A stretch of 37,764 nucleotides of DNA from Balneolales bacterium (GTDB lineage: Bacteria > Bacteroidota > Rhodothermia > Balneolales > Natronogracilivirgulaceae), in the NCBI GenBank assembly GCA_007120385.1, contig SKNT01000008.1, positions 1 to 37,764 on the forward strand, written 5' to 3'. Positions within the stretch are counted from its first letter, which is position 1, and each line of letters begins with the position of its first letter. Shown piece by piece: positions 7,875 through 15,962 of this stretch. The notes beneath the pieces were generated by a model. That model was not told where the DNA came from. It saw nothing but the letters and a program-made list of their open reading frames with translations, and did no database searches. The translations under genes and the position numbers were made by a program.

Positions 7875-9230
7875 TCAGGCTTTCCAGACCTGTCCTTTCC
7901 TGACTCCCTCGCGGCCGTTCATTGCGTTGCGCGTGTCGATGATGCAGTCGGACCAGTGTGCAAGGGCGTTGTAGTCTACATCGGAATGATCGGTGGCTAT
8001 GACCACGGCATCAAAATCGGAGATGGTTTTTTCGTCCCAGGCAACCGACGGGGTGCCTGCCCAGTGGCCGTGCTCACGGCTGGGTTTGATCACCGGAACG
8101 TACGGATCGTAATAGGCCACTTCGGCGCCCATGTCCGTGTACAGGTCCATCAGCTTGTACGTAGGCGATTCGCGGTCGTCGTCTACGTTGGGCTTGTATG
8201 CCAGGCCGATCAGCAGGATTCGGCTGCCGTTGACCGACTTTTTGAGCGCGTTAAGCGCTTCAATTGTGCGGCGGAGCACGTAGCGGGGCATGTCGGTGTT
8301 CACTTCCCCTGCCAGCTCGATGAAGCGGGTGTTCTGATCATACTGGCGCGCCTTCCACGTGAGGTAGAACGGGTCTATGGGGATGCAGTGTCCGCCCAGG
8401 CCGGGTCCCGGTGTGAACTTCATGAAGCCGAATGGTTTGGTGGCGGCCGCATCCAGCACTTCATGAACATCGATGCCCATGGCGTGGAAAACCACCTTAA
8501 GCTCGTTGACCAGGGCTATGTTGACCGAGCGGAAGATGTTCTCGGTGAGTTTGACCGCCTCGGCGGTGCTGGTGTCACTGACGGGCACGGTCTGCACGAT
8601 GGCGGTGTCGTAGAGTGCGCAGGCGAGCCTGAGGGCATCGGCGCCGTGACCGCCCACCACTTTCGGGATTTTCGCGGTATTGAAACTGACGTTGCCCGGA
8701 TCCTCGCGTTCGGGGCTGTAGGCCACGTAAAAATCGGTTTCGGCGCTGAGTCCGGAGATCTCCTCCAGCAGCGGAATGATCAGTTCTTCGGTGGTGCCCG
8801 GGTAGGTGGTCGACTCCAGGATCACGAGCTGTCCGCGGCGCAGGTACGGGGCGATGGTGCGCACGGTGCCTTCGACGTAGCTCATGTCCGGCTCACGGTG
8901 TTCGTCCAGAGGCGTGGGTACGCAGAGCAGCACGGCGTCTGCTTCGGGGATGCGGCTGAAGTCGGTGGTGGCGCCACACAGATCCGATTCCGCCAGTTTC
9001 CGCATCATGGGTTCGCCAAGGTGTTTGATGTAGGAGCGGCCGGCCATTATGGCATCGACTTTGTCGGTGTCGATATCGAAGCCGAGCACGGGCATCTGTC
9101 TCTCGTGGAAAGTCCACATGAGCGGCAGTCCGACATAGCCCAGGCCGACAATACCGATGGTGTAGTTTTGGTTCTGGATGCGGTCAAGAAGGGCGTCGAG
9201 GCCTTCGGTGGCGGTGGTGTGTTGCGTCAT
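7875..9230 (-). CDS. UDP-N-acetylglucosamine/UDP-glucose 6-dehydrogenase family (WbpA-like)
   Basis: This 451-residue protein has the three-domain UDP-sugar dehydrogenase layout. The N-terminal NAD site is 'GIVGLGYVGLP' (residues 26-36). 'YSPEREDPGN' and 'KVVGG' are typical of the WbpA/VipA subgroup. The catalytic Cys282 lies in 'GPGLGGHCIPIDPFY', and 'LIGLAYKPNVDDDRESPT' marks the C-terminal domain. The expected reaction is NAD-dependent double oxidation of C6 of a UDP-hexosamine, giving a UDP-HexNAc uronic acid for the glycan. The subgroup features favour UDP-GlcNAc over UDP-Glc. The gene has its own 5' space (122 bp), so it may have its own promoter. A small CCTGA/TCAGG inverted repeat at 7865-7879 overlaps the stop codon. 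Confidence 0.9.
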   Translation of the reverse strand: MTQHTTATEGLDALLDRIQNQNYTIGIVGLGYVGLPLMWTFHERQMPVLGFDIDTDKVDAIMAGRSYIKHLGEPMMRKLAESDLCGATTDFSRIPEADAVLLCVPTPLDEHREPDMSYVEGTVRTIAPYLRRGQLVILESTTYPGTTEELIIPLLEEISGLSAETDFYVAYSPEREDPGNVSFNTAKIPKVVGGHGADALRLACALYDTAIVQTVPVSDTSTAEAVKLTENIFRSVNIALVNELKVVFHAMGIDVHEVLDAAATKPFGFMKFTPGPGLGGHCIPIDPFYLTWKARQYDQNTRFIELAGEVNTDMPRYVLRRTIEALNALKKSVNGSRILLIGLAYKPNVDDDRESPTYKLMDLYTDMGAEVAYYDPYVPVIKPSREHGHWAGTPSVAWDEKTISDFDAVVIATDHSDVDYNALAHWSDCIIDTRNAMNGREGVRKGQVWKA

Positions 9231-9352
9231 GGGGTAATTACCGTTACAATCTTGCTGATTTCGTTAAAAAATAGAGCCGGAAATTAACAAGATGCCGCAT
9301 CGGAAAAAAGAAAAAACTCCAGAATAAGCGGAAACCGGCCCGGATCTATCGG

Positions 9353-11398
9353 TCAGTTGTTCTTCATATTGTCAGAACCGGAAACGCTGCTGGCAGATAA
9401 AACCGGATTTGCAGTTTGCTTTGATTTCCTGCTTGTTTTCACGGCAGTCTGCAATCCCTGCAACGGCTGTTGTATCGCGGGTGCCAGGGAAATATCTCTG
9501 CTGCCGGATTTCACCGGTGTCAGCTCGTCTGTCTCTGATGATTCATCGCTCTGATCCTCTTCAGCGGAGAACTCACAGGAGTAACTGGGGACAATGCGCT
9601 GGAACTGTCTGCGAATTTCATTGCCGTCCTGTTTGAGGGCTGCATCAAACAGGTCCCTGAGCAGTCCCTCGAATTCATTGGCGCCCGGACCGTTGGCCAT
9701 TGCCTTGAAGATTTTTGCATGGCGGGTCGTGGTGGTGCCCTCTTCGTCCGTGAGCAGCTCTTCATAGAGTTTCTCGCCGGGACGGATGCCGCTGAAAGCG
9801 ATCTTGATGTCCACATTCGGGGTAAAACCGCACAGGCGGATCAGGTCGCTGGCCAGATCCACGATCTTGACGGGGCTTCCCATGTCCAGTATGTAAATGG
9901 AGCCGTTGTTATTGAGGCCGCCGGCCTGCAGGACGAGCTGGGAGGCCTCGGGGATGGTCATGAAATAGCGGGTCATATCGGGATGGGTGACGGTTACCGG
10001 TCCGCCGTTTTCGATCTGGCGCTTGAAGAGCGGCACCACGCTTCCGCGGCTGCCGAGCACGTTGCCGAATCTCACGGAAACGAAGGACTGGTTCTTGCCG
10101 GCTCGCTTCGATGCCCGGTGCACCACATATTCTGCTACCCTCTTGGAGCAACCCATTACTGACGTAGGGTTGACCGCCTTGTCTGAAGAAACGTTCACGA
10201 ACCGCTCCACACCATATTCGAGGGCAAGTTCGGTCAGGTTGCGCGTGCCGCCGACATTGTTGAGAACGGCCTGGTCCGGGTTGTTCTCCATAAGCGGAAC
10301 GTGCTTGTGGGCCGCTGCATGGAAAATAACTTCCGGGCGGTATTTCCGGAATATGTGCTCCAGGGAGCTGCGGTCGCGAACATCGGTGATGAGCGGGGTG
10401 AATCTTATGTTCGGATAATCGGTGCAGAATTCACGTTCCACCTGGAAAATGCTGTTTTCGCCCCGTCCAAGCAGCAGGACATGCGTCGGGCTGAACTTGG
10501 CAAGCTGGCGGATGATCTCACTGCCGATGGAGCCGCCGGCGCCGGTGACAAGCACGGTGCGGCCGTAGAGGTACTTGGAGATCGGGGCCACGTCAAGTTC
10601 TACCTGTTCGCGACCCAGGAGGTCGGTCACATCCACCCTGCGGAGTTTTGCAATATTGAAGTTGCCCTTGAGCAGCTCATAATAGCCGGGCATGATCTGC
10701 GATTCGATGCCAACTTCCTGGGCCATGGTGACCACTTTTCGTATTACATCCCCATCGGCGGTCGGCATGGCAATGATCACCTTGTCTACCCGAAGCCGGT
10801 GCGCGACTTCCGGCAGCTCGTCCAGCGAACCGAGAATGGCATATCCCAGGTACCATTCCTTCTCCTTGGTCGGGTTGTCATCCAGGAAGCCGACTATTTC
10901 CATGTAGGATTCGGGGTGGCGGCGCACTTCGCGTGCCAGCATGGTACCGGCCTCACCGGCGCCGGCAACCAGGACGCGGGATACTTTGCGGGCGGATCGG
11001 CGCACATCGGACCGGCGTATGGTTTCGTTGCGGATACGGGAGAACAGGCGCACGCTGCTGAGCAGCAGAATGGTGAGAACGGCTTCAATTACCGGAACAC
11101 TGCGCGGAAGGTAGAATCCTTGGCGGATGAAGAAAATACCAGCAATAATGATGAGTGTAACCACGGCCACACCCTGAATGATGCGGAACAGGTCCCAGAT
11201 GCCGATCCGGGTCCAACTCTGGCGATGGAACTGGAACAGGTAAAGAACGAGAGCTTTTATGGGCACTGACATGGCCGTCACCATGGCAATATCGTTGGCA
11301 TGTTCGGTCACCTGCATTTCGATGCGCAGGAAATAGGCCAGTGGAAGTGCCATTGTCCAGATTAAAAGGTCGGCCAGGTATTTGTATAGGTTTCTCAT
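9353..11398 (-). CDS. Membrane nucleoside-diphosphate-sugar 4,6-dehydratase (WbpM/CapD/FlaA1 long form)
   Basis: The 681-residue product has N-terminal hydrophobic segments, then a CoA-binding-like Rossmann domain ('VLVAGAGEAGTML', about residues 142-154), then the catalytic SDR domain with 'TGAGGSIGSE' from residue 285. The active site is 'NVSSDKAVNPTSVMGCSKR'. The usual Tyr of YxxxK is Met415 with Lys419, the normal state in long-form WbpM/PglF dehydratases. The expected reaction is UDP-GlcNAc to the 4-keto-6-deoxy sugar at the membrane, the first step towards bacillosamine, QuiNAc or FucNAc sugars. After about residue 600 there is a Ser/Glu/Lys-rich tail of about 80 residues, probably disordered. 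It lies 13 bp downstream of the hydroxyacid dehydrogenase and is the last gene of that run. Confidence 0.92.
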   Translation of the reverse strand: MRNLYKYLADLLIWTMALPLAYFLRIEMQVTEHANDIAMVTAMSVPIKALVLYLFQFHRQSWTRIGIWDLFRIIQGVAVVTLIIIAGIFFIRQGFYLPRSVPVIEAVLTILLLSSVRLFSRIRNETIRRSDVRRSARKVSRVLVAGAGEAGTMLAREVRRHPESYMEIVGFLDDNPTKEKEWYLGYAILGSLDELPEVAHRLRVDKVIIAMPTADGDVIRKVVTMAQEVGIESQIMPGYYELLKGNFNIAKLRRVDVTDLLGREQVELDVAPISKYLYGRTVLVTGAGGSIGSEIIRQLAKFSPTHVLLLGRGENSIFQVEREFCTDYPNIRFTPLITDVRDRSSLEHIFRKYRPEVIFHAAAHKHVPLMENNPDQAVLNNVGGTRNLTELALEYGVERFVNVSSDKAVNPTSVMGCSKRVAEYVVHRASKRAGKNQSFVSVRFGNVLGSRGSVVPLFKRQIENGGPVTVTHPDMTRYFMTIPEASQLVLQAGGLNNNGSIYILDMGSPVKIVDLASDLIRLCGFTPNVDIKIAFSGIRPGEKLYEELLTDEEGTTTTRHAKIFKAMANGPGANEFEGLLRDLFDAALKQDGNEIRRQFQRIVPSYSCEFSAEEDQSDESSETDELTPVKSGSRDISLAPAIQQPLQGLQTAVKTSRKSKQTANPVLSASSVSGSDNMKNN

Positions 11399-11411
11399 GA
11401 TATTGTTCCTC

Positions 11412-12380
11412 TCAATCTTGTGCTCTTGATATAGTCACGGGATCCTGATGTATGCCGGACGGTCCCTGAACCGGCTCCCTGACGATAGCGGCAAACATGT
11501 TTTCCATGTATCGCTGGGTGGTTCCGGCCACGTGCGGTGTGATTACTACCTGAGGCATGGCCCAGAACGGATGATCCGGCGGGAGCGGCTCCTCACCGAA
11601 GACGTCGAGAATGGCCCCGGCGGGAATGCCGCTGCGCAGGGCCTCGACCAGTGCGGGTTCATCGACCACCGGACCGCGTGATACGTTTACAAGCAGTGAA
11701 CCGGGGCGCATGCGTCCCAGCACTCCGGCATCGACCAGTCCGTTTGTTTGCGGGGTGAGCGGCACACTTAAGACCAGGATGTCGCACCATGCGGCCAGGT
11801 CGCCCACATCGCCCACGCCATAGACCTTCTCCACCCCTTCCAGATCGCGCGGTCGCACGTCGCAGCCGCGGATTGTGAGGCCGAACGGCCGGGCGCGTTC
11901 CACCACGCGGGTGCCGATATTGCCCAGGCCGACGATCCCCAGACGGGCGCCGGTCAATTCGGAGAGCCAGGTGCGCTGCCACTCGCGTTTGCGCTGCTGG
12001 TCGCGGAAGCGATGAAACTGTTTTACATGGACCAGGATCCCGCCGATAACATATTCGGCGATGGCGACGGCGTTCACGCCGGATGATGTGGTAACGGCAA
12101 TGTCTTCCAGGTCGAGATCCATTTCATCCAGAATATCACGTCCGGAGCTGGTGAGGTGGATGCGTTCCGGACGCGGGATGCGTGCCAGGGCTTCGGGCAG
12201 CCAGTCGAGCTGCGGGGTGATGACCAGGTCGAACGCCTCCCCGGCGGGGATCTCCTCCGGGCTTCCGGCAAAAAGGCAGACCGTTCCCGGCAGGCAGCGG
12301 GCGGACAGCTCCTCAAGGTGCGTCCGCTGCCGGTCGAGTACATCCGGTTTTTGCAGGAAAAGGGCGTTTCTGTAGGTCAT
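11412..12380 (-). CDS. D-isomer-specific 2-hydroxyacid dehydrogenase (copy 1)
   Basis: The 322-residue product has the NAD fold 'LGIVGLGNIGTRVVE' and the three catalytic residues of the family: Arg in 'VNVSRGPVVDE', Glu in 'DVFGEEPLPPDHP' and His in 'VITPHVAGTT'. It should interconvert a 2-keto acid and a D-2-hydroxy acid with NAD(P)H. It overlaps the aldolase upstream by ATGA (12377-12380), so the two are probably translated together and may act in sequence: the aldolase makes or breaks a 4-hydroxy-2-keto acid, the dehydrogenase reduces or oxidises it. The substrate is not predictable. A second, divergent enzyme of the same superfamily is encoded at 26414-27358. Confidence 0.88.
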   Translation of the reverse strand: MTYRNALFLQKPDVLDRQRTHLEELSARCLPGTVCLFAGSPEEIPAGEAFDLVITPQLDWLPEALARIPRPERIHLTSSGRDILDEMDLDLEDIAVTTSSGVNAVAIAEYVIGGILVHVKQFHRFRDQQRKREWQRTWLSELTGARLGIVGLGNIGTRVVERARPFGLTIRGCDVRPRDLEGVEKVYGVGDVGDLAAWCDILVLSVPLTPQTNGLVDAGVLGRMRPGSLLVNVSRGPVVDEPALVEALRSGIPAGAILDVFGEEPLPPDHPFWAMPQVVITPHVAGTTQRYMENMFAAIVREPVQGPSGIHQDPVTISRAQD

Positions 12381-13213
12381 ACGGTCAGGGCCTCCCTTTT
12401 TGACGACAGAAAATTACGCACGGCGATGACCAGCTTGCGGCGGTTATCCTCAAGCTGTTTCTGGCTGGATTTACGGAATCCATCCAGGCATTCGTCGAGC
12501 CGTTTGATCTCATTGGGCAGGTTGATCCTGGATTTGAGTTCTTCGACGTCGTTGATGCCCATGCGGAACGAGCGCGAGAGGATCACCATCTCGGAGTGCA
12601 GGCGGATGTGTTCTCCGAGGATCAGCTTTGCCGGCACGGCGTCTTTGCGGCCCACGCGGGCGATGCCGCCAAAGCCGAACCGGATGTCGTGGTTGTGGAT
12701 CTTGCGGGCGGCGTATTCCACTATGCCTCCGCTGAGCAGTTCGAACATGAAATCGAGGCCCATGCCCAGATGCAGGTCGTTCAGACCCAGGTGTATCTCG
12801 TCGATGCCTGCGCTGTACTCCAGGATATCGTCGATTCGTGTAAGCGCCTGCGGGGTTTCCAGCAGCAGGCAGAGCCGGACGCGGCCGTCGATGAGCCGGA
12901 TTGTTTTCTCCACCTCGTCAGCCGTGTTGAACATCGGCAGCATGATCACATCGGTACCTGCCTCGATCGAGGAATCGATTTCCATGTGGGACTCGGAATG
13001 CACCGCGTTGATTCGCGTCATGATCTCGGCATCGGGGAGCCGGTTCCGAATGGCCGCCACATCGTCGGAGGTGCTCAGCGCCATATGGGTGTCGAGGAAA
13101 CCCTGCCGTTCGTACTTGCCCATCCACTCCATATCCACGAAGATGCGGTTCACCCCGCTTTTCCACGCGAATTCGGCCATATCAGGTTCATTTGTGATAA
13201 ACATGTAGATCAT
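12377..13213 (-). CDS. HpcH/HpaI (citrate-lyase beta-like) aldolase family protein (copy 1)
   Basis: The 278-residue product resembles the PEP/pyruvate-binding TIM-barrel aldolases. Visible signatures are 'GVNRIFVDMEW' near the N-terminus, 'IEAGTDVIMLPMF', a Glu in 'LLLETPQAL' in the position of the metal-binding Glu, and 'IHLGLNDLHLGMG' carrying the conserved Asp. A C-terminal helical extension rich in Lys/Arg/Asp follows. Family members cleave or form 4-hydroxy-2-keto acids using pyruvate or oxaloacetate. It overlaps both neighbours by ATGA (12377-12380 and 13210-13213), so it is co-translated with the initiating sugar transferase and the 2-hydroxyacid dehydrogenase. Substrate unknown. It is quite diverged from the other HpaI homologue at 25516-26316. 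Confidence 0.72.
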   Translation of the reverse strand: MIYMFITNEPDMAEFAWKSGVNRIFVDMEWMGKYERQGFLDTHMALSTSDDVAAIRNRLPDAEIMTRINAVHSESHMEIDSSIEAGTDVIMLPMFNTADEVEKTIRLIDGRVRLCLLLETPQALTRIDDILEYSAGIDEIHLGLNDLHLGMGLDFMFELLSGGIVEYAARKIHNHDIRFGFGGIARVGRKDAVPAKLILGEHIRLHSEMVILSRSFRMGINDVEELKSRINLPNEIKRLDECLDGFRKSSQKQLEDNRRKLVIAVRNFLSSKREALTV

Positions 13214-13860
13214 GAACTCTCCTTAATCTCTTTTTGTGCATATGGGGCCCATTTCTCACGATAGGCGCGCCAGTTTTTTGATTCGTCTCCGTAGATTCCC
13301 CTGGCAGCAAGCACCACCACAGCGGTTTGGAATATAATGCATATATCGCTTATAATCAATGGCTTGCGTGCATATTCAGTATCATACTTAAGCTGTTCTT
13401 CCCAGCTGAGGCTGCGTCGCCCGCGGACCTGGGCCAGGCCGGTGATGCCGGGACGTACGCGGAAGCGGTCTTCGAACCAGTGCGGGACAACCTCCAGCTG
13501 TTCAGGGATGACGGGACGGGGTCCCACCAGGCTCATCTCCCCTTTCAGGATGTTCAGAAGCTGCGGGAGTTCGTCGAGACTAGTCATGCGAAGGAAACGT
13601 CCGGCCCGCGTAATGCGCTGGTCGGCGCCGGCGCTTACGACCTGTTCGGTGTGCTGGTCGATGGTGTCGGGATCGCGGTGGGTCATGGTACGGAACTTGA
13701 GCACATTGAACGGCTCCCTGTTGCGCCCGATGCGTTTCTGTCGGAACAGGACCGGTCCGGGCGAGTCCAGCCTGATCCACACCGCCAGCAGAGCCAGGAG
13801 CGGCGAGAGCACCAGTATCCCCAGAAACGAGGCCGTTATGTCAAACAGTCGCTTCAACAT
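13210..13860 (-). CDS. Initiating sugar transferase (phosphoglycosyl transferase, PglC/WcaJ type)
   Basis: The 216-residue product starts 'MLKRLFDITASFLGILVLSP', the reentrant membrane helix of monotopic phosphoglycosyl transferases. 'FRQKRIGRNREPFNVLKFRTM' (read in two parts) and 'RFLRMTSLDELPQLLNILKG' follow, with the catalytic Asp-Glu in 'SLDELPQL'. 'MSLVGPRPVIPE' and 'RPGITGLAQVRGR' are also standard signatures. Short length without the WcaJ N-terminal helices puts it in the PglC-like class. It transfers a sugar-1-phosphate to undecaprenyl phosphate at the cytoplasmic face, starting the repeat unit. The 4,6-dehydratase nearby suggests a 6-deoxy-HexNAc as first sugar. It overlaps the upstream ParB-like gene by 20 bp and the downstream aldolase by ATGA. 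Confidence 0.93.
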   Translation of the reverse strand: MLKRLFDITASFLGILVLSPLLALLAVWIRLDSPGPVLFRQKRIGRNREPFNVLKFRTMTHRDPDTIDQHTEQVVSAGADQRITRAGRFLRMTSLDELPQLLNILKGEMSLVGPRPVIPEQLEVVPHWFEDRFRVRPGITGLAQVRGRRSLSWEEQLKYDTEYARKPLIISDICIIFQTAVVVLAARGIYGDESKNWRAYREKWAPYAQKEIKESS

Positions 13861-14530
13861 CCTTACCCATTGCTTTTGTTGTTTCTAATTTTTTTACAGG
13901 TTGCCCGTCGCCGTTCATGCTGGTGCGGAAATAATCGGAATGCACCACATGAAGAAGGCATGGAATGCGCTGCAGACCGAGTAAACGGGCCATGACCAGC
14001 CGGTGCATTCCACTGTTATTTCTCAGAAGGCGTCCGTCCCGGGTCACGTTGACCGTCAATTCATCGCAGAATAAAAGTGACTTCTTTTTATTTATACTGG
14101 TCTTCCACCCGGACTCCTTCAGGTCCTTGTAAACTGCTTCTCTGAGAGGAATTTTCTCCCGGTATTTCAAAATTTGTTTTTCAGTCAGGAACCCGTGCGG
14201 CTCAGCATGTTTTTGAAAAATCTCCTCCCAACTCAACCCCTTTCGATAACGCAGATCGATCACTTTGAAGGCGGTCGTTTCTTCAATCTTCTTGTATTCC
14301 CTGTCCCAGTCGCCGGAGATGGTATGTCCGCGGAGTTTTGCAGGTAAACGGTCCTTTCTGTGCAGGGATCCGATAATTTCATCGGGATGAACCCATATGA
14401 TTTCGAACAGGTTCATGTTGAGCCACGGCGCTTTTCCGTTACGGATACTCTTCGCGCGGAGGAGGACGTGAAGATCGTTATAAATCTTTACCGGAAACTT
14501 GATGATGCTGATTAGCTGGTTACTACCCAT
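13841..14530 (-). CDS. Conserved protein with ParB/sulfiredoxin-like motif
   Basis: I set the start at the ATG at 14530, which has GAGG about six bases upstream and overlaps the end of the GT4 gene by 8 bp. The frame itself opens further up, inside the GT4 gene. The 229-residue product is basic with no signal peptide or membrane span. Its C-terminal third has 'VNVTRDGRLLRNNSGMHRL' followed by 'ARLLGLQRIPCLLHVVHSDY'. This resembles the ParB/Srx fold pattern 'dG....GxHRl.Aa..lg...Ipv.v..rH'. I do not recognise a named family. The place between a GT4 and the initiating transferase is unusual for a ParB-like domain, so a nucleotide- or sugar-phosphate-directed enzyme is as likely as a DNA-binding role. 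Confidence 0.6.
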   Translation of the reverse strand: MGSNQLISIIKFPVKIYNDLHVLLRAKSIRNGKAPWLNMNLFEIIWVHPDEIIGSLHRKDRLPAKLRGHTISGDWDREYKKIEETTAFKVIDLRYRKGLSWEEIFQKHAEPHGFLTEKQILKYREKIPLREAVYKDLKESGWKTSINKKKSLLFCDELTVNVTRDGRLLRNNSGMHRLVMARLLGLQRIPCLLHVVHSDYFRTSMNGDGQPVKKLETTKAMGKDVEATV

Positions 14531-15683
14531 GGCTCGCCTCACTGAGGTTGCTTTTAAGTCCGAGAGCATCCAGAATAATCCGGTTGACCTTTCGAACGTC
14601 GTACTTTTCAGCTGCCAGCAGGCGGCTTTTGCCACCCATATCAAGGACTAACGAGGGATTCTGGATAAAATTCTCCATCCGGTCGGCAAGCGCCTCCGCG
14701 GATTTCACGGGAACAAGAAAACCGTTTTCCCCTTCGATGACCGTTTCCCGGCAGCCCGGGGTATCCGTGGTGATAACAGGTCGGCCCACGGCCATGGCCT
14801 CCAGCACGGACCGGGGTGTGCCTTCGCGGTATGAAGGCAGCACATAGACACTGCATTCTTCAAGGTGGGGCCGTACATCTTTCACGCCGCCCGTAAAGCG
14901 GATAATGCCGCGTTGGCGCCATTGCTCCACTTCCTCGGCCGGAAGCGCGTGCGGCAGGTGCGGGTCATGCGGACCCACAACCGTAAAGCGGACCTCGGGG
15001 TATCTTTCCGAGAGGATATGGGCGGCTTCCACGAATTCACGGACGCCCTTGTCCTTAAGCAACCGGGCGATCATCAGGAATGCAAGTGGTTTTTCCGGCG
15101 GCGCGGGAGGCTGCGATTGCGGAAAGCGCTCCAGGTTGATGCCGGATCCGTTGGTACGCACGATTTTTTCGCCGTTCCGCCCGTTAAGCAATCCCAGGTG
15201 CCGGAACAGTTCAAGATCGTCCGGGTTCTGGAAAAAAATGCGGTCTGCGGCGGCCAGTCCGCGCCGGTAGAGACGTGATGCAACACCGCGAAGCAGGCGT
15301 TGCCGCAGTGTTTCTCCCGTAAAAAGGTATCCCATGCCTGTAATCATGGCGGCCACCATGGGCACGTTGCAAGCCCGGGCGGCCATGGAGCCATAGATCA
15401 CGGGCTTGATGGAATAGCTGTAAACGATATCCGGTTCGAACTGCGCAATGAGCTGTTTGAGTTGGCGGTAGGACTTGCGGTCCGACCAGGGGTCCACACC
15501 GGTCCGGCTGAGCTGGATCAGATCGTAGCTGATGCCGAGATCGTGCACCTCCGGGAGAAAATCGTATTCCGGGATGAGGGCATGGACCTGGTGGCCCTGA
15601 GCCTTCATATCCTGAATAAGGTCTCCGCGGTTGGCGATCAGCGACCGGGCGTTTGCTGCTACGAAAAGGATCTTACTGGACAC
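14523..15683 (-). CDS. GT4-family glycosyltransferase (PglA/WbpT-like)
   Basis: The start is placed at the GTG at 15683, giving the N-terminus 'VSSKILFVAANARSL' typical of this group; an alternative GTG at 15749 would add 22 residues. The N-terminal half has 'IVYSYSIKPVIYGSMAAR' and 'AAMITGMGYLF', as in PglA/WbpT-type and other undecaprenyl-PP-sugar transferases. The C-terminal GT-B domain has 'LMIARLLKDKGVREFVEAA' and the nucleotide-sugar site 'LPSYREGTPRSVLEAMAVGR' with the two Glu of E-x7-E. It should add the second sugar to the lipid-linked first sugar in the cytoplasm. It lies directly upstream of the initiating transferase pair. Specificity cannot be read from sequence. Confidence 0.87.
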   Translation of the reverse strand: MSSKILFVAANARSLIANRGDLIQDMKAQGHQVHALIPEYDFLPEVHDLGISYDLIQLSRTGVDPWSDRKSYRQLKQLIAQFEPDIVYSYSIKPVIYGSMAARACNVPMVAAMITGMGYLFTGETLRQRLLRGVASRLYRRGLAAADRIFFQNPDDLELFRHLGLLNGRNGEKIVRTNGSGINLERFPQSQPPAPPEKPLAFLMIARLLKDKGVREFVEAAHILSERYPEVRFTVVGPHDPHLPHALPAEEVEQWRQRGIIRFTGGVKDVRPHLEECSVYVLPSYREGTPRSVLEAMAVGRPVITTDTPGCRETVIEGENGFLVPVKSAEALADRMENFIQNPSLVLDMGGKSRLLAAEKYDVRKVNRIILDALGLKSNLSEASHG

Positions 15684-15749
15684 GGTTGCGGTGTGAAGTT
15701 CTGTTAAAATTGACTGCTGGCGACTGGCCTGCAATTGGCAAGACAGCAC

Positions 15750-15962
15750 AATCGCTCAGCTTTTAAATAAGCTATGCCCTCAAGGCATCTAAAATCAAAT
15801 TCTTCAGATTAGAAAGTCTTAACGATGCTGCTCTGTGAGGTGTGCCCTGAAACGCAGAAAAAGCCGATTCCTGCGGTTTGCAGCTCTGAAACAGATTAAG
15901 ATGTCTTAATGTCGCTATTTCGGGCGGCATTAAAACGGCATTGAGGCCTTATTTCACACGTT
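15750..15962 (-). promoter_or_regulatory. Gap with diverged direct repeats, probable promoter or operator region
   Basis: This gap (up to 279 bp counting to the GTG at 15683) is the largest in the run between 9353 and 37764, so it probably holds a promoter for the genes at 9353-15683. Two imperfect 25-base direct repeats are visible at 15805-15829 and 15892-15916, sharing CAGATTA then GTCTTAA. The second contains a near-perfect palindrome, TTAAGA-TG-TCTTAA (15896-15909). A hairpin ATGCC-ctcaa-GGCAT lies at 15774-15788. CGGCATT occurs twice about 11 bases apart, near 15925-15945. I see no certain -35/-10 pair. Confidence 0.45.

Noticed and set aside
7827-9287. Plus-strand open frame of 486 codons
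   Set aside because: Exactly antisense to the UDP-sugar 6-dehydrogenase, which has all family motifs; the plus-strand translation has none.
9231-9352. Terminator after the dehydratase gene
   Set aside because: A T-rich stretch is present on the minus strand, but I could not find a convincing stem before it.
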